A DNA stretch of 64,000 nt from Haemonchus contortus. Its lineage: Eukaryota; Nematoda; Chromadorea; Rhabditida; Trichostrongylidae. Each line of letters opens with the position of its first letter. Position 1 is the first letter of the stretch. Both the position numbers and the translations under genes were made by a program. This document shows positions 46,777 to 57,606 of the stretch, piece after piece. Below the pieces are notes generated by a model that worked only from the letters and a program-made list of their open reading frames with translations, made no database searches and was not told the origin of the DNA. The stretch spans positions 48,910,501 through 48,974,500 of the forward strand of contig LS997565.1 of NCBI GenBank assembly GCA_000469685.2, written 5' to 3'.

Positions 46777-47434
46777 TACTGACGTCTCCATATAATACTT
46801 TTGTTACGAAATGTTACTGAATGGTACCGTACTGCAGCTATGAGAGGTTGATCCACCTTAATCGGTCCATTCCAGCTTTGCCTTACTGCCAAGTGACAGC
46901 TCCCTCTTTCTACCTCAGTTATTGAAAATTCACTTCTACACCGTCCACTCTCAGACGAAACGTGATCCACCTACCAACCTACATGACACTTCGGCTTTTT
47001 TCGGATGGTGCAGTCAGCTTTTTACGCAATTGAGCACCAGTGGACGACCTCTACCTTAACTGATTTCAAAAACTATCTTATTTTGAAGTTTTTGGATAAT
47101 CTCACTCTCTTTGCCACCAATGCCACCAATTCTTTACCAGTACCCATTGAACTTGGATTAGGTAGCCCAAAATTATCGTACTCTATATATTTAATAAAAA
47201 ACAGAACGTCTCTACTGTTCTGCAATCACTGACCTCATTTAGTATTTTTTGGAAAGAATAAATTTTGCTCATTCTCAATACATTCAATGCGGCTCATTTT
47301 TCCTAGATAGGGCAAAACGAACATGGTTTTTGTATTGTGAAAAGGCGCAATGCATCACATTCGGTAAATATTCTGCTATGAGCTCACCCGGGACGATGTT
47401 CACAGTGCCATTTTTCTCAGTTAGTAAAAAATCA

Positions 47435-47454
47435 GCGCCAGAACAGTATAAATG
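47435..47454 (+). promoter_or_regulatory. Core promoter of ShKT copy 8
   Basis: Reads GCGCCAGAACAGTATAAATG, a diverged but alignable version of the shared element. Upstream CTATGAGCTCACC near 47377 resembles the conserved distal block. Confidence 0.6.
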
Positions 47455-47492
47455 ACATAGACGGCCAGGCATGACACACAAAGGAGTCCAGC

Positions 47493-47861
47493 ATGTTCTC
47501 TTACTTCGTTTGTGCTCTTTTCCTGCTGAACGCCTTCACAGCTAATGCTGAAGAGAGCGAGGTGAGTTTACAAGCGGTTGGAACTCGGCCAACTAGTTAA
47601 TGCTCATTTCTTGGCATTTTCAACTTGTATAGGAATAGTTCTGAAATAAGGACAGCCAGATCAAGGGCAGTCTTTAAGTTTTGGATCAAAGCTCTCGAGC
47701 GAGTTCCGCTTCCTAATATTCCATCCATTTAGCACTGTGAAGACCTCGCAGGTGAATCTGTCTGTTACGGCCCATATGTCCAAGGCGAATGCGACAGTTC
47801 AGACTTCAACCAGTTTGCAAAATCGTACTGCCGTAAGACGTGCGGTATATGTAACGAGTAA
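47493..47861 (+). CDS. Secreted ShKT-domain mini-protein, copy 8 (more diverged)
   Basis: Exon 1 is 47493-47561 and exon 2 is 47733-47861 (TAA), with a 171-nt phase-0 intron. Six cysteines with the family spacing are kept. It is the most diverged of the plus-strand copies: exon 2 starts with His instead of Gln, Asp-Ser-Ser follows the third cysteine, and the end is CGICNE. TATA box at 47447-47453; AATAAA at 47878-47883. It has no minus-strand partner; the region upstream carries the RTE insertion. Confidence 0.9.
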
Positions 47862-48087
47862 ACTGGTAATTGGCAAAAATAAATGGTAAAACGATTGATT
47901 TGTTGTCTACAGCTCGAATACTCTTAATGGTACTTCAGCGATAACGCCAAATGATCTGCTCCGTCCTAGTTATAATTTGCTAAACGCATCAAAATCAGCA
48001 AAGCATCAGTCTGAAATTCTCTGCTACAATGCAGACTGTTTATGGATTCCCAATTTAGTTTTTCAAGTTCACGTTTCTGTATAACGG

Positions 48088-48160
48088 TGGAGGGGTCATA
48101 GCGGCAAGTAGAGCACTTACTTATGGGGAGGGAGGAGGGGGGGGGGGGGGGTCGTCCGTC
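48088..48160 (+). repeat. SINE head interrupted by poly(G)
   Basis: GGGTCATAGCGGCAAGTAGAGCACTTAC resembles the SINE head and is followed directly by a purine tract and 15 Gs (48137-48151). Confidence 0.35.
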
Positions 48161-48449
48161 GAAACTAGGTCACGCCGCAGCCGTCGCATGCTGCAGGTCG
48201 GCCCGCGATACGGGCGTCGCAGTTGTCAGTGAGGCGTACGATTTGTGCTTGGTCCATGGAAGTAAGCTCAGAGAGAAGATAACACAGACAAATGCAAATC
48301 ATTTGCTCCACTGACACAGGATGGTACTGTAACGTCATCTCGAGATCTCAGTGGGGTGCGCCGCGCGCGAAGTGGGCGGGGTGACCTACTTTTGATGGAC
48401 CCGCGCAACGGACGTTCGCCATGGTTTGAGGATCGAGTAAGGAATCGGT

Positions 48450-48645
48450 GCTCGCCCATACCATTAAATCTTCCCATCCTTTGGAGGCCATTCAACTGGT
48501 AGCAGCCTTGTCCAAGAGGAAAAAGCGTTGCCGTGTACATTGGCTGGTCACCGCAACCCATTACATAAACCACATTTAGATCCTCAGTGGAAGTTGAATG
48601 CGGAGCGCATTCCAAAATAACGATATTAATGAGTGCCAAGGAATT
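48450..48645 (+). repeat. SINE tail fragment
   Basis: Contains the TTGGCTGGTCACCGCAA, CCTCAGTGGAAGTTGAATGC and GGAGCGCATTCC blocks in SINE order. Confidence 0.5.
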
Positions 48646-48877
48646 TATTTTTGAGTTTCCAAAGCTTCTAAGATTTTTTTCTCTGATCTTTGGCGTCTCA
48701 GGTAGGTAGGTGTCTCGCCTGTCTTTGTCCCTCTCTTCACATGACAGTTTATCTCTTGTGAGGTTGTATCCTCGATCAAGAATGGCACCGTTATGAGGCT
48801 TTCAACGCACACCTCTTCACGGGTGCAGACCTTATCCGCGTCCCAAATTCATCTGCGCGTGGGTGCTACTGGTTTCG

Positions 48878-49131
48878 GTTGGTGGGATGCGCTCCGCATT
48901 CAGCTCTTATCCAGAATCGTAAAGGCATTTTGAATACGTATGTGGCCTTACAATGAAGGACGATGGCTAGCCTATGAGTAATTTAGTGGTTTCATCCTCT
49001 CAGATCCCACTTTCGTATGATTCAACTAACCCGGAAAGGTGAGAGACTTCAGCACGTATCGGCTAAGGACTCAATCCTCGGTCCATGTGCGTGTGATGGT
49101 CCACCACTTGCCACTACCCCAATTCCACCCG
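48878..49131 (-). repeat. Degenerate tRNA-derived SINE
   Basis: Reverse copy with all the main blocks in order but many substitutions. The head reads GGTAGTGGCAAGTGGTGGAC. Confidence 0.5.
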
Positions 49132-50827
49132 CTGGAAGGAATCTTTGATGATCAACAGAAATATCTAGGGATGTAAGTTCGAAGCAGGCGGTGGGAGCTG
49201 TATCTTGCACGCGTCAAGACCTTTCAAAATTACGTTTTTTAAAAAAAAAAAGCTTTCACTGTTCCGATTTCTTGATTGCCAGATGTAAAAAATGGGTTAC
49301 AACTGTGGGTAATACGGTGACGGTGGCCTTTTTTGGTTGATCCAGATCAACGGTTCCTCATGACGTAGCATTGGAAGCGTGCAGCAGCTGAACAAGTCAC
49401 TGGCAAAGAGGGAATTCAACCAATTCACTAAGAAATGGATCCACTGTCACAACGTGACCGCCTTCAATTTTTATGACTAATGGTCTCACTGCCAGTCTGA
49501 TAAATGTGGAACTTCCGACACTCTTTGACGCATTCTTTTCTGACTTTTCTTCTTATTTGGATCTCTTGCAGTAATGTCAACAAAGTATCGAAATTCTTAT
49601 TCGAAATTAAACCAGACCTATTTCTTAGTTTCCCAGTTTATGTGATACTTTAGTGGCATCGGACAATGGGAATGAGGCATTGTATGCTATAATTCGTTCG
49701 TCCGCCAAGGACGTGACTGTCATACGTATTCGTCGTGACCAAAGGTTTTTGAGTGACGCAAATCTTTTGTCGTACCCGTACATTTGAGTATTTCGTCCTT
49801 GAGCTTGCGAAAACACTATGGATCAAGGATTTCGACTTATTTTTATGAAATGTTCCAACTACCATCTTCATTTCTTCACTAATCTGTAATACTACGGAGA
49901 ATGTTCCAATGGAGAATCTCCCTATGAGAATATCCCTTCACCTCCTTGGTCAATTTCACTCACCAGGGATATGGGAGTCTCCAACTTGGGAAGAAGCATG
50001 GATAATTTGCAAAATAGCTTCACAGCTCTATGGAAGATGCAAAAACCCCTTTGACAGCATCCATGTGTTCTTCCCATTTCGTAGCGCAACCCTATTGTTA
50101 TTGATCTTTGGCTATGTATGTCACGGCGATGTATTTGGCTCAAGTAAAGCAGTTCGTTAAAAAGAGTGATTCGATTCGAAGCAATGGGTATTCCACCAGT
50201 TGTTGGCACAAAGTGTACGGTGTAACCTGCCAATTTGATTGCAGCCCAGAGTTGAACTCTCTCGGAGGAGCAGATGCTCTGACGTTTTTCTTCCCCTCTA
50301 TTGCTGATATCCCACAACTCAGCCTTTGAAAAGAGTGTTCATAACTAGTTACGGCCAGAGTTCAAACAACTCTAGCAGATGGTTGCTCTCCGTAATAAAG
50401 TGTTTCCGCCGTGACTTTTCACAACTTCGCGTGCTCACTATTTGGCCTATTGCACGGAGCAGAGGACTTCCAAGCCCCATCATATCCCCATTCGACAAGT
50501 TTCACATTTAACGATGAAAGGAAAGGGAGAAGCCTACCAGATAATGTTCCTTGTAAGGGAAGCTGCTAAAGGACCTGGGCAGCTGCAACGACTTCAGGAA
50601 GAAGTTATTTGCGATTAGAAATAAAGTGATGGCAACCGAATAGAGTAACCCCAAGAGGGGGAGCTCACTGTCTCTCGGTGCCATGTTTCCAGCTGTCGAG
50701 GAATCCCAGGTATCATCGTTTACTCGATGAAGTTTAGAGATTTCGCAGGATTCAAGCAGGATTTCAGTGAAAAATTGAAATCTGAGTACAAGGTTGGTTT
50801 AGCTTAAGGTCAAAAGGGTAAAAATTT

Positions 50828-51100
50828 TGGCGTTACTCAATCCCGTCTGAGGGATGCGCCCCCGCACTCGACTTCCATTCAGAATCGCAGTGGCGTAAAG
50901 AGCGCTTATGTGGCCTATACAATGACTTGCGGTGGCCAGCCGATGTACAAGTCAGTGCTTTTATCCTCTCAGATGAGTCTGGTCCAATTCACCGACCCCG
51001 GAGGGATGGAAGGCTTGGTTGGCCTAGGCGGGCATCGATCCAGGATTCGAACCCCCGACCGTGCGTGCGATATAGTGCGCCACTTGACACTACACCACCC
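50828..51100 (-). repeat. tRNA-derived SINE, near full length
   Basis: On the minus strand: GGTGGTGTAGTGTCAAGTGG, GGGGGTTCGAATCCTGGATC, CCCTCCGGGGTCGGTGAATT, and a tail ending GGGGGCGCATCCCTCAGACG then GGATTGAGTAACGCC. It is very close to the copy at 10001-10277. Confidence 0.75.
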
Positions 51101-54100
51101 ATTTCATTCATAGTCTTTTGAATACGATTATATCATATAATATCTTTGAACAATCTGAGTTCCATCTGATCTGAAAGGGTTGAGCTCACACCTGGAAGTT
51201 TCTACACAACCAAAAACGTAGGTTTTATTGTTCATCACAACCTCAACTACACTGGAAACTAACAGTCATTCAACGATGTAAAGGAAAAAGAAAAGAAACC
51301 GGGAAACAGAGAAAGAGGGAGAAATAGAATCGAAAAGCTACTCATTAAAGTACATTCGCTGAGCTGAATCTCGCATTTTAGTTGTTAAGCAGCTGATAAA
51401 CTCGGAAGCCTTGGGAGCCGTATGCTTGGGTAGTTTGGCAGTCATTTGAGGATGGGCCTCAACCCCTCCATTCCTTCCTGTGACTAGGTCTCGAGGTACA
51501 GAGCGAGAAGTAGGACTCCAATCCGTTTTGACTGTGGTCTATTCAATAGATCCACTATGCCCACATCGAACCGTGCCCACATCACCTCAGCTACTACCGG
51601 CAGACCTGAGGAGAGCACTTTTCTCTTCGGAAACGCTTAGTTTCTTTTTGTTCTCATTGTACTCTTCGGCACTGGGCAGTTTGCCTGTGTTGTTCCTTGT
51701 GCTTGCATGCATGCCGCAATAACGGCGTGTGTTAGCAGGGCAGGAACCAGTTCTTTCACCCCCATTCCTTGGACCGCTGCTGCTGCATAGTTCATTACTT
51801 TTGCCGGCAACAAACGGAATTTCGTTTCCTTCCTGGCATACTTCTTTTGCACCATGTACTTTTCTTCCGGGCTCTACGCAATCTCTGTTCGGCCTTCGAT
51901 TGAAGCTATGGCACCCTTAGTTGACTCAGTTCTTGCCCTTGCAAGAGCTCCAATCAGCCTCCCAGGCTAAGTCCATCCTCGCACTCACCAATCGCTCCTC
52001 CTCTATTTCTTTAACATACACTGTCAACAGCTATGATTGATTATAACGATTTACTACTAGGCCCCTTATTTCTTCAAAATGAGCTTCAATCTTCAAAAGG
52101 ACGAAGTTAAATGGTAAGGTTAGTCAGGGCACTGAATAGGATAAACATCGCCAGATTGGATAGGTAAGAGGGACGGCGAGAATGAAGTTCGACCTCAAAT
52201 AAGCGAAAGCAGTCAAATATCCAGCTACGAGTAGTCCACATAAGAGGCATCAGACAATTTAGGTTCATTCTCCGTTCTAAACTTTTGAGTTTTTCGTTTT
52301 TCCACTCATGCAATGGCCTGCACCTAGCAGCTTTGCTCTTTGCCACCGCCCCGTCTTATTTTCGCTTAGGCAAAGATACCCCACAAGATTTTTGGTCCCC
52401 AAGTTTTTGAGCAAATTTCTCAGAATCCTAGACGATGGCGATTTTTCGAATGAAATTGTATGGAAGCACTATACTCCAGGGTGATTTATGGCACGGAGAA
52501 TTGATTCAGACAATAGGTGATGCTGTCGGGGCACGAGACGATGGCCAACTTCCCACTAGACGCTTTAGGCGTTCCAGAAAGGAGGTTATTCAAATCAACC
52601 CCCTATACAGGTAGGTATTGCCGGGGGAAGTTACCTTCTACACTCAACTAGTTTTAGATGATGGCAGAGGAAGTTCTGCGACAGCCCCCCGTCATTGCGA
52701 CAGCTATTTCCCCACCGACTTCAGGGGCTAATCGTTGGCCATGTCAAATCCCCCAGAGCCAGAGGCCGATGCTGACGTTTCCTCATCTATAATGCATTCT
52801 TGTCGCCTAAACAACCAATACATATGTTATTGCACAGCTAGTGTATGCTCATTTTCGTTCCCAGAGATATATATGGGTTGGTTTTCTCGGCAGAATTGGT
52901 GATTTTGGAAGGATATAATGGGATTTTCGAGAGCAGCAATTCATTGTGAAGATCTGGCAATCGTAGAAGCTCGCAATAGTTGCTTTTCTTCCATCAATGC
53001 CATCTGAATCTTTTCCTCAGGGCCAATGTCGACTCATCTCCCCGCTGCCTCTTGTCAAAGCCTTTTTGCGAAGGATGACGTTGCCCAGATGCTGTTGAAG
53101 AAGCACCAAGCAAGTTGCGATCAAGGGCTTGGCGATGGATGGATTGGTGGCCCCTCGGCTGTGCCCAACAACTCACTGGATCCAACCTTTCTGAGAAGAG
53201 TGGATCCTAGGGCAAACTCCAAAAAACTCTCTTTTCCTTCTGAAAAAAATCTTATCTGGACGCCTTCAGGGTTCAGAAGACCTAGGGCTCTTTACCACTT
53301 CGACACCTATTGCTGGTTCTTTGACGATGCGCCATGCATCTCACTTTGGTCCAAAATCCTGAAGGCATCTTTAGTTCTTTACATGGTCTGTCCGGTTTTT
53401 TCCAGAACTAATTTCAGGCCATGGCTGTTGAAACGGAGCCGGCCGCCCCCTGACAAGATTCGGTCAGTTTAATGGACCGTGTAAAATCGATGGGAATGTT
53501 TTAGGTCATCTCGTCCATCAAAGAAGGCTTCTTTTGACTGGATGTCGACAATTTAATGTGTCAGAGTGCCTTTTATTTAGTTCATGACACAGCAAATCGA
53601 TGTCAGCTTTACGAATACAAAAAACTCGTCGACGTGCTGTGATGAATTTAATGCCAGCCTTGTCATCATCGCCAACCTCCCCCTCTCAACCCTCTTCCTC
53701 CGCGTCTTTCTAAAGCGGTTTGGCATACTGGTTTTGCACAACGTTTCGTGGTTCCTCCCAATGACGAAATCGATTACTGACATTCCCTTACAACCTGACT
53801 CAAGGATGCCCATTCATTACGCAGAGGCTGTTCCCAGGCGCTCAGACCTCTCCAATACTTCCTTCTATTAAAGAATATCAGCGCCTATGCAGATAGTTAT
53901 CCAGCATCTCTTCTATCAGGCGTTTTTTTTTCTTATTGGCTTTTTTGTTAGAATAACTGCTGAGATTTTCTTTTGTTCCCTGGGCTGGGCGTGGTCAAAG
54001 ACCGTTAAGCACTGGGAGCTTTTGAACAACTCAAATAGACCTTTGTGGTCCACCGATCACCTCAAGAACTCAAGTAGATTTCACAGATTTCTTAACGACT

Positions 54101-55870
54101 GAGGTTTTTTGTGACAACTCTCCTTGGGTGACTTTTCCAGCGTTGCCGCCTCCTTGTATCTTCCTGGTGGGGATTTCCTCAAGAAGCCACCATAAGTGTT
54201 AGTTAGTCAGCCCTAGAAAATCTGGACAAGGCCTCTCAGCATTTCTTTGAAATCAGACATTTCCTCGAACAGCTTCTCTTCCCTCAGCTGATCTTTTCCA
54301 GATTGGCTTCCTTGTGAGGGCATATTCTAGCTTATTGTAATTTTCGCCTCTTTCCGTGCAGTGGGCGTGGTTTAAATCACTTGTGCATAGAACATTCACA
54401 AACAGTCTACGCAACTTCCACTTATTCAGCTTACAACGTGACATTCAGCCGTTGCCGCCCTCTTTAGATCCCCTCGAAATTTGAAAGTCACTAAAAAATC
54501 TGTTCATATGACGAATCTCAGAAAGAAAAATGCCGCGACCTTTATGAAATATAACAAGAAAAATGAACTCGAACAATCTGGGCGAAGTTCCCTAGCAATT
54601 CTAAGGGACTAGATGATTTCGCAAGGTTTCATCTTCATCCTCTCCCAAACTCTACTCTCCCCCTATTGATATTGCTAATCTCCAAAAAAAAACTAAAAGC
54701 GGTGTGAATGTTTTCTGATCCTCGTCTTTCCTGGATTTTCCCCATGAATAGAAGTTGTTTTCTGCTTTTTCCGTTGTTTTTGTGCTCTGTGAGGGAGCCA
54801 ATCTGCGGAATTGCTGGCAAGATGGTAACAAGCTGCTTTCAGGCTAATGTTGCTTCCCAATCCAATCCCTGACTTCGAGGAAATAGTTTCGGTTCCCTCA
54901 GGCCTCTGTGGCCTCCAACATTACTGCCTTTGGTGCAAATAGTTTTCTTGGTTCAAGCGAAGAGATATTTCAAAAAATATCGACATTAAGTGGTGTCAGA
55001 AGGGTCTCAAAATTTCCAAAGGCGTGCCATTTAATAAATGGCAGAAACCATCGATGCGAATCACCTAAGAGTCTTTTTCCCGCAGAACACCCACAGGTTT
55101 GCCCATGACACAGGGCAGTTCTCAGGCAAAATCTTCAGCAGCAATTACTCGACGAGTGATCCCATGGGAATGAAGGCACAAATGAGATTCGTTCCGTACT
55201 CGTTCGTCTAACCTGCTTCTGTTTTCAATTTCAGCGATCACAGAACACCTTCTTTTCTTCTCGCATTGAAAACCACCTGTATGCAATCGCCATGAGATCG
55301 TTGAATTTATACTTTACAGCGATTCTCTGGCTGATCTGGAAGGAACTGCTCTCAAACGCCTCTCCCAAACTAATAGGAACAAGAAAAAGGCCGTTATTCC
55401 AGATCATCCAGTCGCATAAAGCAATAATTACTTGTCGTAAACTTCTTATTGTTGTCGGGAGCCTCAGGAGTGGTAGATAAGGGGATTGAGATGGAATCGG
55501 ATTGCTTTCAGACCGGGTTTTGGACAGTTTGGGGCAGATAAAGAACGGAGATGGTGGTGATCATTAGTTTGCCGGTGAAATACAATATAGGAGACATCCG
55601 TCTGAAAAATTTCAGTATAAGACTCCAATTTTTGCGTTGTCCCATACTAGTGTACGAGTTGTCTCGCGAGCAGAGACTCAGCAATAGCGTACTGTGATTG
55701 TGAGGGTGCAGAGACGATTACAGAGTCCGAGAACCCTAGCCCAACCACAGTCCAACCGGGGGTGGAGCCTAGGCAGTAACCAACTGTCAGGGCTGTCCGG
55801 TAGCTTACTATGTTGTCAATAGCTTCTCACCTTTCCATGCAACTTCATCGATGATGATTGAGGCGATAGG

Positions 55871-55916
55871 GAGCCCCACCACAGTCGTTTCCCCCGGATG
55901 GACTGTGGCGGGGCTC
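55871..55916. repeat. Short strong hairpin
   Basis: GAGCCCCACCACAGTC and GACTGTGGCGGGGCTC form a 16-bp stem with one mismatch around a 14-base loop. Function unknown; it could be the core of a small foldback element. Confidence 0.5.
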
Positions 55917-57533
55917 TCTACCGCTTCAACAAGCACGGAAATTTTTTGGAAATTTTTTATAACCATTTTGTTGTGTTGCTGTTGTGATTGTTGATGTTAT
56001 TGTAATTTGTAGTTGCGCTCTGAGCTGGCTATGATCCCGGTCCCCATGAAATATTCCAAATTTGCAGTGAATGCCCATCCTAGATGATAGGGAGGGGAAT
56101 TCGGTGGATTTCAACAAACCCGAGAGACCAGTATTTTCCCCACACCTTCCCACTTCTAGAATTTCAAAATGCAAAGAAACATTCGGAATTCCAAAATACA
56201 AAGGAATTCATTTTTTTCCTTTTCATTCGAATTCGCATTTAATCTAAATCCTGAGCATGTTAAATAGACCATTGAATTTCATTTTTTTCGTCCTTCCCCC
56301 CCCCCCCCCTAACCCCGTGTTGTCAAACTGTTGTCATGCTGGCATCATTGGTATTCTTTTGCCATGCTGCCTGTTATTTTTAGCTTCCTGCCTGTGTCAA
56401 TGAGAGATTGTTAAATTGATTAATGAGCTAAGTAATTGGTAAATTCAATTATGAACGGGTACCTCCCTGATTCATGTTGCTCATTTTCTCTCCCTCCCAA
56501 GTTTCCCCATTAGGGGTGGGGTCCCATCAATGGTCCCGCATCCTAAAACACTAATTATCATGTGAACATGACAATTATACAGTACGCTTTACCTCATTTC
56601 CCGGAACTTGTTCCTAATTGCTCTCTGGACGGAATGATGTCAGTTTTTGTTATGACGTCTTGACAGACGTAGAGATATGGTCGAACGAACGGTGGCTGTG
56701 AACATGATTTATACAAATTGCCGTGACCGAATTTGATCGTTTATACTTTTTTTCGGAGCTAATCTTTTGATTGTAGTCTCAGCCGAGGGGACCTAGTTCC
56801 CATGTCAACAAGGTCATCAGTGGCAGCGAGAATTTCCGTTTAAATGAACGTTTTCCCATTCTCAGCTGGGGAGAGCCTATGAGATTTTAGTAGGGGGTTT
56901 AAGAACCCGGTGCTAAAAAGTCCATTTGAACGTATTCACATCTCCTCTTCCGCTTTACTGCCAGTGTCATTCGTTCTTTAGTAGCTACTTACCCGTATTA
57001 TGAGGCGGGTGACGGGAAGTAAAAGAATCCATTACAACATCATGTTGAAGAGCCCATTATGAGGCACCCACACCCCTCAGGAACTCTTTCTCTCTGAACC
57101 TCAACACATTAGTAATATAAAAAAGTATTATTTCCAGGAGGCTAGACAAAACTGGGGCAGTAGGCTCAACTGTCGTTTCACACTTTACAATCCATGTCAC
57201 CGAATTCTGTCAGAGATGAGCATATGTGCTTTGTCATGGAATCAATTGTTTTCTGCTAGCGTTTTCAACTGAAACAAAAACTTTCAATGCTATAATTCCC
57301 GATGAGTCCCTTCACATATGAATTGTTGGGCTGTTCATTAACTGGGACCTCCTCTTTCAATGAATGCCAAATGCATGGCGCATACCGTAACTATCCTGTC
57401 AATGTTCATTCTTATTTTATTATTCATATGTTTCCAGTGGTCTTCAACGAGCTTTCTGGCGCATTCCCTTCACATACCCGTCTATTTCCATCTTAGCAAC
57501 CCCTTTACTGTCAGTTCTTCCGCGTTTTGATTA

Positions 57534-57606
57534 AGGCGAAAGTGCTGCGGTAAGGAGCGCCGTTGTCGTCCGTACGAATATAGGATCGAATCCTGCTTGA
57601 ATCGAA
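57534..57606 (+). repeat. tRNA-like relic
   Basis: Has GCTGCGGTAAGGAGCGCC (D-arm-like) and AGGATCGAATCCT (perfect T-arm stem, B box). There is no pairing acceptor stem, so it is probably the head of a different tRNA-derived repeat. Confidence 0.35.

Noticed and set aside
53026..53472. 148-codon plus-strand frame
   Set aside because: No recognisable family, no splice-consistent neighbours, and uneven composition.
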